A stretch of 64,000 nt of DNA from Enterobacter kobei (GCF_018323985.1 NZ_AP024590.1:2418001-2482000); one strand, 5' to 3'; shown: positions 32,076-40,819, counted from the stretch's first letter. Numbers and translations are program-made. Notes: a model not told the origin generated them from the sequence alone.

Positions 32076-33059
32076 ATGACAATATTATCTTCTTCTCACC
32101 GGCCCCTGGTGGTCGCCCTCGCCTACGATGGCTTATGCACCTTTGAATTCGGCGTGGCAGTGGAAATTTTTGGCCTGCCGCGCCCGGAACTGGGCGACAA
32201 CTGGTATCGCTTTGCGGTAGCGGCGGTGGATGAAGGGGAACTGCGTGCCACCGGTGGCATCCGCATTATGACCGACGGCGGGCTGGATCTGCTGGCGCAG
32301 GCCGACACCATCGTGATCCCCGGCTGGCGCGGCGCGGACACGCCCGTGCCGCAGGCACTGTGCGATGCCCTGCGTGCCGCCAGCGCGCGCGGTTGCCGTA
32401 TTATGACCATCTGTTCCGGCGTATTTGTGCTCGCCGCCACCGGTTTGCTGAACGGGCGCAACGCGACCACCCACTGGCGCTACACCGCGCAGCTGCGCAG
32501 CCGCTTTCCGGCCATTCAGGTGCTGGAGGATGCGCTCTATTATGACGAGGGCACGGTGCTGACCTCGGCGGGCAGCGCGGCAGGGATAGATTTATGTCTG
32601 CATGTGGTGCGGCGTGATTATGGGGCGGAGATTGCCAATAACGTTGCCCGCAGGCTGGTCGTACAGCCACACCGTGACGGCGCGCAAACCCAACAGGTGG
32701 TGCGTCCGGTTGCCCGCGCGCGGGAGAGCAAATCGCTGGGCATGATCTTTGATTTTTTGCATCAGTCGCTGACGCACAATCACACCGTGGACGCGCTTGC
32801 CCGTCAGGCGGGGATGAGCCCGCGCACGTTTTTACGACGCTTCGCCGATGCCACCGGCACCACGCCTGCGCGCTGGGTGCTCAACGAGAGGCTGCGGCGT
32901 GCCAAAGAGTATCTTGCCAGTTCGACGTTACGCATTGACGCGATCGCCGACCAGACCGGATTTGGCAGCGCCGCCTCGTTGCGTCATCATTTCCGCGCGC
33001 AGTTTAACCTTTCGCCCGGCGACTACCGCAAAGCGATGCAAACCCGTCCCCAGGGCTGA
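32076..33059 (+). CDS. ftrA: GlxA-family transcriptional regulator FtrA
   Basis: A 327-residue regulator with an N-terminal DJ-1/PfpI-like domain (about 8-180; the CSGVF elbow holds the nucleophile-like Cys) and a C-terminal AraC-type double HTH (about 225-320: HTVDALARQAGMSPRTFLRRF and IADQTGFGSAASLRHHF). This is the FtrA/GlxA architecture; ligands are unknown for most members. ATG 32076 with AGGA upstream is taken; an earlier in-frame ATG at 32025 lies in the intergenic region with the divergent rhodanese gene. The symbol rests on overall similarity to FtrA. Confidence 0.8.
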   Translation: MTILSSSHRPLVVALAYDGLCTFEFGVAVEIFGLPRPELGDNWYRFAVAAVDEGELRATGGIRIMTDGGLDLLAQADTIVIPGWRGADTPVPQALCDALRAASARGCRIMTICSGVFVLAATGLLNGRNATTHWRYTAQLRSRFPAIQVLEDALYYDEGTVLTSAGSAAGIDLCLHVVRRDYGAEIANNVARRLVVQPHRDGAQTQQVVRPVARARESKSLGMIFDFLHQSLTHNHTVDALARQAGMSPRTFLRRFADATGTTPARWVLNERLRRAKEYLASSTLRIDAIADQTGFGSAASLRHHFRAQFNLSPGDYRKAMQTRPQG

Positions 33060-33068
33060 ATCGCAAGC

Positions 33069-33260
33069 AAAAAAAATCCGCCAGAAGTCTGGCGGAAATG
33101 CTTGCATGGATAGGATCATTGTTATGCGTTGTACGTATGCCCGTCATTGCATTGTCGGGGCCACGGTTCGTTTAAGACCTTAACAGTACCAGGCTCAACA
33201 ACAGCTAAACAATGACAATACAGCGCAATCTGATTTTGCCGTTTACCCACCCTGAGGTTT
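33069..33260 (-). ncRNA. Candidate small regulatory RNA
   Basis: On the minus strand, a promoter (TTGAGC at 33289-33294, 17 bp, TAAATT at 33266-33271) is followed about 190 nt later by a strong terminator: TCCGCCAG / CTGGCGGA (33077-33096) and eight T. No credible open reading frame with an RBS lies between. The U-rich end after a stable hairpin is what Hfq-bound sRNAs have. I do not recognise it as a named sRNA. Alternatively it is only the 3' end of a longer antisense transcript, or the terminator merely insulates ftrA. Confidence 0.4.
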
Positions 33261-33529
33261 GTCCTAATTTAGAAGATATATCCTTTTAGCTCAAATTTTT
33301 ATGATAGCGTCTGTCCTCCACCTGACCGGCGTGAGGGATTATTTACAATCTCAAATTTCTTTGCCCAACATGTCATGGAGGCTCGTTTATTTTCACGACC
33401 TTCGATCCAGAAAAGCACCATCCACACGGCGCAATTTGTTCAACTTGTGGTACACGTTTAACCGCAAGCTCCTGCATTCCACCAAAGCGCAAAGCGCGTA
33501 AGATGGCGAGCTGATGAAATACAGACAAT

Positions 33530-33558
33530 GCCCTTGTTATTAAACAAGGGCTTATTTT
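33530..33558 (+). terminator. Plus-strand terminator with no obvious upstream gene
   Basis: GCCCTTGTT (33530-33538) and AACAAGGGC (33543-33551) around ATTA, then TTATTTTTA on the plus strand. ftrA already ended 470 bp earlier, so a plus-strand transcript seems to end here; a 66-codon frame at 33301-33501 has no RBS. The 33300-33530 stretch is otherwise empty. Confidence 0.65.
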
Positions 33559-33572
33559 TAGCCAGGCCTCAC

Positions 33573-35618
33573 TTACTGACTTAACCCGCGATTTTTCAGC
33601 ATCGGCTCAGGCAGCGGATCGTGCCCGCGCCACTGGCGATAAAGCTCAGCTAAATCACTGCTGTTCCCCCGTGACAGGATCGCCTCCCGGAAACGTCGCC
33701 CGTTTTCCGCACGTAAGCCCCCCTGCTCCACAAACCACTGATAGCCATCATCGGCCAGCATCTGCGTCCACAGATAAGCGTAATAGCCTGCCGCATAGCC
33801 GCCGCCAAAAATATGCGCGAAGTAGCTGCTGCGATAGCGCGGCGGCACCGCCTCCAGATCGAGGTTTTCCTGTTTAATGGCCTGGGCTTCGAAGGCATCG
33901 ACGTCGTTAATGTCACGATCCGCGTGGATGCTGTGCCAGTTCATATCCAGCAGCGCGGCGCTTAACAGCTCCGTCATGTCGTAGCCTTTATTAAATAGCG
34001 TGGCGCTGAACATTTTTTCACGCAGCGCGTCCGGCATCGGCTCACCGCTCTGATAATGACGGGCGTAACGGGTAAACACCTCCGGATGGCTTGCCCAGTG
34101 CTCGTTGATCTGCGACGGGAATTCGACAAAATCTCGCGGTGTGTTGGTCCCGGAAAGCGTGGCGTAACGCTGGCTGGCAAAGAGGCCATGCAGCGTGTGG
34201 CCGAACTCGTGGAACAGGGTGATCACATCGTCCCAGGAGATCAGCGCGGGCTGCCCGGCGGCAGGCTTCTGGTAGTTACAGACGTTGTAGATCACAGGCC
34301 TGGTGCCGTTTAAGGTCGACTGCTCCACAAAGTTGCCCATCCACGCACCACCGCTTTTCGAGTCGCGGGCGAAGAAATCACCGTAAAACAGCGCAAGCCC
34401 TGTACCGTCCTCATCGAAAATTTCCCATACCCGCACGTCCGGGTGATACACCGGAATATCCGCCCGCTCAGTAAAGGTGAGGCCAAACAGCTGGCTTGCC
34501 GTCCAGAACACGCCGTCCACCAGCACGTTATCCAGCGCGAAGTAGGGTTTGATCTGGCTTTCATCAATGGCGTATTTCGCCTGGCGCACCTGTTCACCGT
34601 AGAAAGCCCAGTCCCAGGCGCGGGCGGTAAAGCCGCCCTGCTGCGCGTCGATCACCTGCTGAATATCCGCCAGTTCCTTTTCGGCACGGGCGCGTGCCGC
34701 AGGGGCGATGTCCCGCATAAAACGCAGTGCGGCAGCCGGGGTTTGCGCCATCTGATCGGCGATCTTCCACGCGGCATAATCGTCAAAGCCCAGCAACTGC
34801 GCCTGACGGGCGCGGATTTGCGTTAAGCGCAGCACTATCTGCCGGGTGTCGTTTTCATCGCCGCGCTGGGTACGCAGCCAGCCCGCGGTAAAGAGTTTTT
34901 CGCGGGTCTGGCGATTGCGCAGCGCCGCAAGCCAGGGCTGCTGGGTGGTATTAAGGAGCGGGATCAGCCAGCGGTCGTGCAGACCTTTCTCTTCTGCCGC
35001 TGCGCGTGCCTGGGCGATCTCGTCCTCATTCAGGCCATCGAGTTCACCGACATTCTCCACCACCAGCGCCGCCGCTTTTCCGGCGGCCAGCAGATGCTGG
35101 TTAAAGCGGCTGGTCAGCTGCGCCGCTTCAGTATTGAGCGCTTTCAGCGTCTGTTTATCCGCCGCAGGCAGTTTAGCGCCGGCGAGGATAAAGCGCTGAT
35201 AGGTGACTTCCAGCAGGCGGCGGGATTCGTCGTCAAGCCCAACGGTATCCCGCGCGTTATAGACCGCTTGCACGCGGGCAAACAGCGCGTCATCCAGGTA
35301 AATATCGTTGGCAAGATCCGCCAGTTCAGCGGAGAACGCCTCGTCCAGCAGTTGTAGCTCGTCGTTGGTATGCGCCGAGGTCATGGCGAAAAAGATGCTG
35401 GTCACACGCGACAGCAATTCCCCGCTCTGCTCCAGCGGCAGCAGCGTATTGGCAAAGGTTGGCGCGTCAGTCTGTCCGGTGATGGCGGCGATGTCGGCGC
35501 GTTTTTGCCGTATCCCTTCATCAAAGGCGGGCCGGTAGTGGCTGTCCTGTAGCATATCGAAACGCGGTGCCTGGTACGGCAGCGTGCTCTGTTCAAACAG
35601 TGGATTGGTGGCGGACAT
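33573..35618 (-). CDS. dcp: Peptidyl-dipeptidase Dcp
   Basis: A 681-residue (family-typical) M3 metallopeptidase that removes C-terminal dipeptides from oligopeptides and is inhibited by captopril. The zinc site HEFGHTLHG begins at residue 470, with the third ligand Glu about 25 residues later (FPSQINEHW). It matches E. coli Dcp along its length. It is divergent from ydfG, as in E. coli, with the two start codons about 160 bp apart. Confidence 0.95.
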   Translation of the reverse strand: MSATNPLFEQSTLPYQAPRFDMLQDSHYRPAFDEGIRQKRADIAAITGQTDAPTFANTLLPLEQSGELLSRVTSIFFAMTSAHTNDELQLLDEAFSAELADLANDIYLDDALFARVQAVYNARDTVGLDDESRRLLEVTYQRFILAGAKLPAADKQTLKALNTEAAQLTSRFNQHLLAAGKAAALVVENVGELDGLNEDEIAQARAAAEEKGLHDRWLIPLLNTTQQPWLAALRNRQTREKLFTAGWLRTQRGDENDTRQIVLRLTQIRARQAQLLGFDDYAAWKIADQMAQTPAAALRFMRDIAPAARARAEKELADIQQVIDAQQGGFTARAWDWAFYGEQVRQAKYAIDESQIKPYFALDNVLVDGVFWTASQLFGLTFTERADIPVYHPDVRVWEIFDEDGTGLALFYGDFFARDSKSGGAWMGNFVEQSTLNGTRPVIYNVCNYQKPAAGQPALISWDDVITLFHEFGHTLHGLFASQRYATLSGTNTPRDFVEFPSQINEHWASHPEVFTRYARHYQSGEPMPDALREKMFSATLFNKGYDMTELLSAALLDMNWHSIHADRDINDVDAFEAQAIKQENLDLEAVPPRYRSSYFAHIFGGGYAAGYYAYLWTQMLADDGYQWFVEQGGLRAENGRRFREAILSRGNSSDLAELYRQWRGHDPLPEPMLKNRGLSQ

Positions 35619-35778
35619 GTTTTACTCCCCTGAGCCGTTGATCGCTTTCTACAGTAACAAATCCCCCCGTCACGGGACCAGATTATTTGCCACACTACTA
35701 ACTCGCCCGGTATGCGTTGCCACCGGGCCGCTGCGCAACTATGCTAAGGCAACACAAAAAGCGTTAAGGAACAGAGAG

Positions 35779-36525
35779 ATGATTATTTTAGTAACCGGGG
35801 CAACTGCGGGTTTTGGTGAAGGTATTACGCGTCGCTTTGTGAAAAACGGCCATAAAGTGATCGCCACTGGCCGCCGCCAGGAGCGCTTACAGGCGCTGAA
35901 AGACGAACTCGGCGACAGCGTGCTTACACTGCAACTGGACGTGCGCAACCGCGCCGCCATCGAGCAGGCAATGGAGAATTTACCGGCGGAATGGCGCGAC
36001 ATCGACGTGCTGGTGAACAACGCCGGTCTGGCGCTGGGCATGGAGCCGGCGCACAAGGCGAGCGTTGAGGACTGGGAAACCATGATCGACACCAATAACA
36101 AAGGCCTTGTGTACATGACCCGCGCCGTGCTGCCGGGCATGGTGGCGCGCAATCGCGGTCATGTGATCAACATCGGTTCAACGGCGGGCAGCTGGCCGTA
36201 CGCGGGCGGCAACGTCTACGGCGCGACCAAAGCCTTTGTACAGCAGTTCAGCCTGAACCTGCGTACCGATCTGCATGGCACCGGCGTGCGCGTGACCAAT
36301 ATCGAGCCGGGGCTGGTGGGCGGCACTGAATTCTCTAACGTGCGTTTCAAAGGCGACGACGACAAAGCCGGAAAAACCTACGAGAACACCACGGCGCTGA
36401 CGCCGGAAGACGTTACCGAAGCGGTCTGGTGGGTGGCGACGCTGCCGAAACACGTCAACATCAACACGCTGGAAATGATGCCGGTAAGCCAGACCTTTGG
36501 CGGTCTGAGCGTGCACCGCGGCTGA
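35779..36525 (+). CDS. ydfG: NADP-dependent 3-hydroxy acid/malonic semialdehyde dehydrogenase YdfG
   Basis: A 248-residue classical SDR identical in length to E. coli YdfG, which oxidises L-allo-threonine, L-serine and 3-hydroxypropionate and reduces malonic semialdehyde. It begins MIILVTGATAGFGEGITRRF; catalytic residues are in NIGSTAGSWPY and YGATK. ATG 35779 with GGAACAGAGAG upstream is preferred to a much longer frame from 35584 that overlaps dcp. It is followed by a hairpin terminator. Confidence 0.95.
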   Translation: MIILVTGATAGFGEGITRRFVKNGHKVIATGRRQERLQALKDELGDSVLTLQLDVRNRAAIEQAMENLPAEWRDIDVLVNNAGLALGMEPAHKASVEDWETMIDTNNKGLVYMTRAVLPGMVARNRGHVINIGSTAGSWPYAGGNVYGATKAFVQQFSLNLRTDLHGTGVRVTNIEPGLVGGTEFSNVRFKGDDDKAGKTYENTTALTPEDVTEAVWWVATLPKHVNINTLEMMPVSQTFGGLSVHRG

Positions 36526-36533
36526 TGGGCAGA

Positions 36534-36559
36534 CCCCGGCACCAGCCGGGGCTATTTTC
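36534..36559 (+). terminator. ydfG terminator
   Basis: CCCCGGC (36534-36540), loop ACCA, GCCGGGG (36545-36551), then CTATTTTCT. The T run is interrupted. Confidence 0.65.
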
Positions 36560-36565
36560 TCTGTG

Positions 36566-37180
36566 CTACGGGGCCAGACTGCGCAGGATGAGCGACGACA
36601 GCAGTACCGCCGCCGTCGGGGCGTCCTCAAGGTTGTACTGTAACTGCACCGGACTGATATACGGCTTCATCACCAGGAAAATCGCCTGCGCGGTTTCATC
36701 CAGCGGTGTTTTGCGCTCAAACTCCCCTGATTTACGCCCTTCCAGCAGCACTTCCTGAATCAACTGTTTAAGCTGTTCTTCGTACGCGCGGGTGGATGCC
36801 CACTGATCGCGGGTGGCCACCGCGGCGATATCGTAAAGTTTGCGGTCATGAAAAAAGAGATCGCTGCCCGCTTCCGCTAACGCCCGGAACAGACGGCGAA
36901 ACTTTTCCGACGCCGTGGGCGCGTCGGCAATGGCGGCAGTGACAATCTCCATGATCATCGCCAGCCGGTTGCGGCAGATCACTTCCCCGATGGCCTGTTT
37001 GGAATCGAAGAATTTATAGATGTAGGCTTTCGAAAAGCCGATGGCGCGGGCAAGATCGGACACCGTGGTTTTTTCATATCCAAAGTGGCTGAAATGTTCG
37101 GTGGCGGCTTCCACCACCTGATCGCGAACGCTGTGGTCCGCCGTGCCGCGCGTGGCGCGTGGGGTCAATTTTTTCGTCAT
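36566..37180 (-). CDS. TetR/AcrR family transcriptional regulator
   Basis: A 204-residue TetR repressor. The HTH is TTVSDLARAIGFSKAYIYKFFDSKQAIG (about residues 38-65); the remainder is an AefR-like C-terminal domain. It is divergent from an O-methyltransferase gene and a near-perfect inverted repeat lies in that gene's promoter region, so this gene is its likely target. First gene of the accessory block that separates ydfG from rspR. Confidence 0.88.
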   Translation of the reverse strand: MTKKLTPRATRGTADHSVRDQVVEAATEHFSHFGYEKTTVSDLARAIGFSKAYIYKFFDSKQAIGEVICRNRLAMIMEIVTAAIADAPTASEKFRRLFRALAEAGSDLFFHDRKLYDIAAVATRDQWASTRAYEEQLKQLIQEVLLEGRKSGEFERKTPLDETAQAIFLVMKPYISPVQLQYNLEDAPTAAVLLSSLILRSLAP

Positions 37181-37262
37181 CCGGTAAGCTTAACTCAGCA
37201 GCGCCGGGTTAACAACGAGTGACCAGATGGTAATAGCGTCACAGGCGGCTTTCCTGTAAGGT

Positions 37263-37281
37263 GTCTATACTACGTACAGAC
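37263..37281. promoter_or_regulatory. Probable TetR operator
   Basis: GTCTATAC-TAC-GTACAGAC: two 8-bp arms complementary at 7 of 8 positions around a 3-bp spacer, 23 bp before the O-methyltransferase ATG and about 80 bp from the TetR start. Confidence 0.55.
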
Positions 37282-37303
37282 CCCTGAAAAGAAGCGATCC
37301 GCT

Positions 37304-37987
37304 ATGAGAAAACCTGATTACCCGTCACGTGATTCTGATAAATGGGCGCAGGTTGATACCTGGTTTGCCCAACAACTCGCCCCTGAAGGTACTGAGCTTA
37401 AAGCTGCACTGGCTCATAACGCAGAACAAGGATTACCCCCGCACGATGTCTCTGCCTTACAAGGCAAAATGCTGGCGCTGTTTATTCAAATGACGCGGGC
37501 GGTCAGCGTGCTGGAAATAGGTACGCTGGGAGGCTACAGCACCATCTGGATGGCGAACGCGTTACCCGCCAACGGGAGCATAACTACCCTTGAATTTAAT
37601 CAGCATCATGCCGACGTTGCCCGCCACAATATCGCCCGTGCAGGACTTACCGGGCGGGTTAAGCTTCATACCGGTGCCGCGTTAGATGTTTTACCCACGC
37701 TGACTGGCCCTTTTGATCTGATTTTTATCGATGCCGATAAAGTGAATAATCCTCGCTATCTGGAGTGGGCAATGAAGCTCGCCAAACCAGGCACGGTCAT
37801 TATCGGCGATAACACCGTTCGCGGCGGCGCCGTCATTGATGCCGCGAGTGATGATCCGTCGGTTCAGGGGTTGAGAACCTTTATTCAGTTGATAGCCGCA
37901 GACGAGCGACTGGACGCGACCGCCATCCAGACCGTTGGCGAAAAAGGATGGGATGGCTTTTTGATGGCGATTGTTAAGGCCCTCTAA
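37304..37987 (+). CDS. Class I SAM-dependent O-methyltransferase (Methyltransf_3 family)
   Basis: A 227-residue enzyme with SAM motif I VLEIGTLGGYSTIWMA (about residues 67-82), the acidic ribose ligand in TLEFNQHHADVAR, and metal ligands in FIDADKVNN and the later D-N pair of GDNTV. These are the catechol O-methyltransferase-like family features; substrates are catechol-type or other small hydroxylated compounds. Divergent from the TetR gene that probably controls it, suggesting induction by its substrate. Confidence 0.88.
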   Translation: MRKPDYPSRDSDKWAQVDTWFAQQLAPEGTELKAALAHNAEQGLPPHDVSALQGKMLALFIQMTRAVSVLEIGTLGGYSTIWMANALPANGSITTLEFNQHHADVARHNIARAGLTGRVKLHTGAALDVLPTLTGPFDLIFIDADKVNNPRYLEWAMKLAKPGTVIIGDNTVRGGAVIDAASDDPSVQGLRTFIQLIAADERLDATAIQTVGEKGWDGFLMAIVKAL

Positions 37988-38023
37988 GCACTCAGCTTTT
38001 CAGAACGCATTCATGTTCCTGCG

Positions 38024-38127
38024 AGCAGGTACGCATTTTATCCATTCGAACCGCTGACATCACCCCGCTGTCTTGCCGTTTTCCGCTGAAAACGGTATCT
38101 TTCGCCCGCACCTGCAAAATCAGGTGC
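38024..38127. repeat. Three tandem hairpins upstream of the Ash-like remnant
   Basis: CCTGC/GCAGG (38024-38035), CCGTTTTC/GAAAACGG (38076-38095) and GCACCTG/CAGGTGC (38108-38127) are perfect stems in succession. In P4-type satellites a structured immunity RNA lies in the leader before the ash-type gene; equivalence here is only inferred from position. Confidence 0.4.
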
Positions 38128-38311
38128 CGGGTTTAGCATCCTGTCTTACCTCATCGGCGATACAACATGTTTGTATCGTGCGCACGGTTACATCTCAATG
38201 GTGGGCCGGGCGGGGGCGTCGCAAGACGCGCCGGTATCGATGAGGCCGGTAATGCTAACTCCGTCCGGTTCCACCACCCATGAAGTTAGCATTTCTGGTG
38301 GTGGAAAATAA
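38090..38311 (+). pseudogene. P4-satellite Ash/Icd-like protein, N-terminally incomplete
   Basis: The frame opens after a TGA at 38087 and runs 73 codons to TAA 38309. It contains PAPAKSGAGFS and then MVGRAGASQDAPVSMRP, ending HEVSISGGGK; AKSGxG and SMVGRAGASQDAPVS are hallmarks of the P4 Ash / 'host cell division inhibitor Icd-like' family. In the family this region belongs to a longer protein. There is no ATG before codon 37 of this stretch, so either only the short tail from ATG 38198 is made or the gene is decayed. It marks a remnant of a P4-like satellite. No integrase, alpha primase or att site was found. Confidence 0.65.
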
Positions 38312-38333
38312 TCACTCATCGGAGGCTGCCTTT

Positions 38334-38795
38334 ATGGCTACGACCCTCAACCAGACTCACCCGTTACTTTCCATCCCGTTTAATGCCGACAGCGATTTCA
38401 CTGTCCTTGCCGATCACTGCCATCAGCTTGCGGAAGCGCAGGCGGAAAGCCTCGATCCGACGCTGCGAATGGCATTGTGCGGACGCTTTTCCGCCGTGTT
38501 TGCCCTGCTCAAACCTCAGCTGAACGAGCCGATCCCGCCGGAACAACAGGCGCGTTTTACCGTGAATACCCTGCCCACTCGCGTTCCCCAGTTTGCCCCC
38601 GATTCCGATACGCTCGGCGAATACTGCGCAGCGCTGGCGCAGGTCTTACTTTGCCGCACCGTACCGCCGCAACAGGAAGAACCGCTGCGCTGGCTGCTGG
38701 CAGATTTGATGGCGTATCTGGCTGAGGAGATCAACGCGCCACGCTGGATCCGCACAGCAGATGGGGTGAGCGTTATTGATGACGTGACAGGGTAA
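38334..38795 (+). CDS. Hypothetical protein, probably P4-satellite associated
   Basis: A 153-residue protein starting MATTLNQTHPLLSIPFNADSDF. GGAGG lies 8 nt before ATG 38334, and the gene follows the Ash-like tail by 22 bp, the arrangement seen in P4-like satellites where a small gene follows ash. It is acidic, helix-rich and has no membrane segment or catalytic motif that I can see. No function is proposed. A strong terminator follows. Confidence 0.6.
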   Translation: MATTLNQTHPLLSIPFNADSDFTVLADHCHQLAEAQAESLDPTLRMALCGRFSAVFALLKPQLNEPIPPEQQARFTVNTLPTRVPQFAPDSDTLGEYCAALAQVLLCRTVPPQQEEPLRWLLADLMAYLAEEINAPRWIRTADGVSVIDDVTG

Positions 38796-38823
38796 CGTTC
38801 TGGCGTAAGCTTTAAGTGGGGTA

Positions 38824-38857
38824 ATGTCCGCTTTGTGGCAGGAGCGGACATCTTTTT
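38824..38857 (+). terminator. Terminator after the satellite-like gene
   Basis: ATGTCCGCT (38824-38832) and AGCGGACAT (38843-38851), then CTTTTTATT. Confidence 0.8.
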
Positions 38858-38907
38858 ATTGAGGAACATTGACTAGCTATGTGCACAGTGCATGTAGAAC
38901 GTGAATA

Positions 38908-39414
38908 TTATTTTACGGTATCGATAAGTGCTGACAGCAGATCACCAAAGGATCCGTACTCAGCAATAACGTAATCTGTTGAGACTTTATCCCTGATCTG
39001 GAAACGGTCGTCTTTGAAGACGTACACAAATACGGATATGCCATCCTCGCCTATCACCACTTTGTCAGCCAGGTTCGGATCAACATAGATGTCATTGTCG
39101 CGCGCCTCAATGTTCTGGATATAGATATTTGACCATACCGGCTTGCTATTCTCCGCCTGCGTCATGCCATACAGCGTGAGTCCGTTGTACTCCAGCCCAT
39201 CCATGATGTTGAACATATCAGCGTAGTCCCGGTGTTTTATCACTAATTGCTGAATATCTGTGTAAACGCCCCGCTTCATCTCATCCCACTCCGCTGGCGC
39301 AGAAGTGCACATTAAGTCCGTCATGGTGTCATGCGCTACGGGGCTGGCTACCGGGTAGTTATCGGAAACCATTAACGTATTGAGGATGCTAATCATCTTA
39401 TTTGTATCGTTCAA
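38908..39414 (-). CDS. Probable immunity protein (YrhA/SMI1-like) for the adjacent HNH toxin
   Basis: A 168-residue soluble acidic protein. The stretch IMDGLEYNGLTLYGM and the C-terminal ISVFVYVFKDDRFQIRDK...YGSFGDLLSAL resemble the YrhA/SMI1-KNR4 superfamily, in which many members are immunity proteins of polymorphic toxins. It begins 7 nt after the toxin stop, on the same strand, as expected for a cognate pair. The frame starts with TTG at 39414 (GTGAG a few nt upstream); an ATG at 39396 is the alternative. The family call is from motif resemblance only. Confidence 0.65.
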   Translation of the reverse strand: MNDTNKMISILNTLMVSDNYPVASPVAHDTMTDLMCTSAPAEWDEMKRGVYTDIQQLVIKHRDYADMFNIMDGLEYNGLTLYGMTQAENSKPVWSNIYIQNIEARDNDIYVDPNLADKVVIGEDGISVFVYVFKDDRFQIRDKVSTDYVIAEYGSFGDLLSALIDTVK

Positions 39415-39421
39415 AGCGTGC

Positions 39422-40567
39422 TCACTTTTCTACCGGGTAGATTACGCCATTCGGCGAAGGCCATAAAACGTTAGTGCTGGCGTTGTATGGCAGGTCTTTG
39501 CTGATTATCGCCTGTGTCTTTGATAGCGCGGAATGATATGGCGAGTTTTGGATGAGTATCAGATTATCGAGGGCATTTGTGCCACTGTCATCCAGGGGGA
39601 TCTTGTGGTGAACTTGCCAGCCGAACGGTACTTTACCATCAGCGAGACGCAGCAGATTATTTGAATCAAACGTTGATAATGCGTCTGGGTGATCGGTAAG
39701 CGATTTGAGGAAAGTTGGGCGCACGGAGCTGTTAAATTCATCACGGAGCACAGCATATTCAGCGCGGTCACGACGCACATAGTTCAGATTCGACACATTT
39801 ACATCGTGAAGCAGAACGTGCGCCTTTTTGTATTTGCCCAGATAGCTTGTTAATTCTTCTGCCGCCATCGGGTTACGTATAACCAGCAATGAAGCCGCAG
39901 CTACCATAATCCCAGATGTATGGTTAAGAAAGCCGTCGTACCCCTTTAACGCATCGCCGCCCAACTGTTCAGCTGTCTGCCGGAATTCCTCACTGTTAGC
40001 GTTGTAGATACCGCCTGCCGCCAAAAGTCTTCCGGCAGCTTCGCTGTTGATGGTGTTACCCGCCTGGACGTGCTGTATCGGGGCGTCGGAATAATGCTCT
40101 TTAACGGTTGGCGAGGGCTTTCTTCCCTGATGCTCGCTGAGGCTGTATTCATAGATTTGACGCACCGCTTCCTGAAACCCATCGCCATATGTATCCATGA
40201 AGCAGTCGTAAATCAGATTACTGTCATCATCGAAATAGAACGGATTGCGGAAGTGGTCCCAATTTTCTTGAGTGTTTACGCCGACCATCCAGCCGTGCTC
40301 CAGATTCCATTTCACCTCATCATAGAGTCCGTCGTATTCAGCAAGTCGCTTGCGTTTGTAGGGTTGTGTCGCGAATTGGTGGTATATCCCTTCCCGTCGC
40401 TTCGGGACACTGTGAGGCAGAATGCGGTTGTTATGGTCGTATTCAAGGTAATCCAGTTCGTAAAAAATGCTCGCCATATTCAGCGCATCTTGTGGCGACA
40501 GAATGAACTGAATATCACCTGGAGTCAGTTCCCGCTCTGCATCCCATCTCATGTAAAGAGTGAACAT
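39422..40567 (-). CDS. HNH-nuclease toxin/effector with unassigned N-terminal region
   Basis: A 381-residue protein whose C-terminus (about 315-365) is an HNH nuclease: GWQVHHKIPLDDSGTN with the metal-binding His pair at 320-321, NLILIQ and a final His in SPYHSAL. This is the form found in Rhs, colicin-like and T6SS DNase toxins. The N-terminal 160 residues (WDAERELTPGDIQF..., rich in Tyr, Asp and Glu) match no trafficking domain I know: no PAAR, Rhs repeats or signal peptide. A hydrophobic stretch SGIMVAAASLLVI lies mid-protein. RBS AAGGAAG precedes ATG 40567. The downstream gene is a likely immunity protein. Delivery route and DNase activity are inferred. Confidence 0.72.
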   Translation of the reverse strand: MFTLYMRWDAERELTPGDIQFILSPQDALNMASIFYELDYLEYDHNNRILPHSVPKRREGIYHQFATQPYKRKRLAEYDGLYDEVKWNLEHGWMVGVNTQENWDHFRNPFYFDDDSNLIYDCFMDTYGDGFQEAVRQIYEYSLSEHQGRKPSPTVKEHYSDAPIQHVQAGNTINSEAAGRLLAAGGIYNANSEEFRQTAEQLGGDALKGYDGFLNHTSGIMVAAASLLVIRNPMAAEELTSYLGKYKKAHVLLHDVNVSNLNYVRRDRAEYAVLRDEFNSSVRPTFLKSLTDHPDALSTFDSNNLLRLADGKVPFGWQVHHKIPLDDSGTNALDNLILIQNSPYHSALSKTQAIISKDLPYNASTNVLWPSPNGVIYPVEK

Positions 40568-40623
40568 TCCATTTCTTCCTTATTCCATGCAGTTTATAAG
40601 GATTCTCTCGTTAAAGTGGCGAC

Positions 40624-40642
40624 AAATCAAACGGTTTGATTT
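40624..40642. promoter_or_regulatory. 19-bp perfect palindrome upstream of the toxin gene
   Basis: AAATCAAAC-G-GTTTGATTT, 57 bp upstream of the toxin start. The symmetry with a 1-bp centre fits a dimeric repressor site better than an RNA hairpin. Confidence 0.5.
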
Positions 40643-40819
40643 TTGTGGTTGAGCTATCTTGGGTTTGCTGGAGGGAACTGTCACCGCCTCTCTGGCACAC
40701 TGATGCGGCTCAAACCGCCACAGTGTAAATGTGACCAACCGCTTCATGCCTCACGCAGTCATGTTAAAGTGCCCCCTGTACCCAGAACCCCATACAATTC
40801 CAGCCTCGAGGTTTCCGAC

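Noticed and set aside
33301..33501. 66-codon plus-strand ORF in the ftrA-dcp gap
   Set aside because: No RBS and no similarity; the region is better explained by untranslated RNA or spacer.
38000..38860. Complete P4-like prophage
   Set aside because: Only an Ash-like tail and one further gene are present; integrase, alpha primase, cos-type genes and a tRNA att site were not found.
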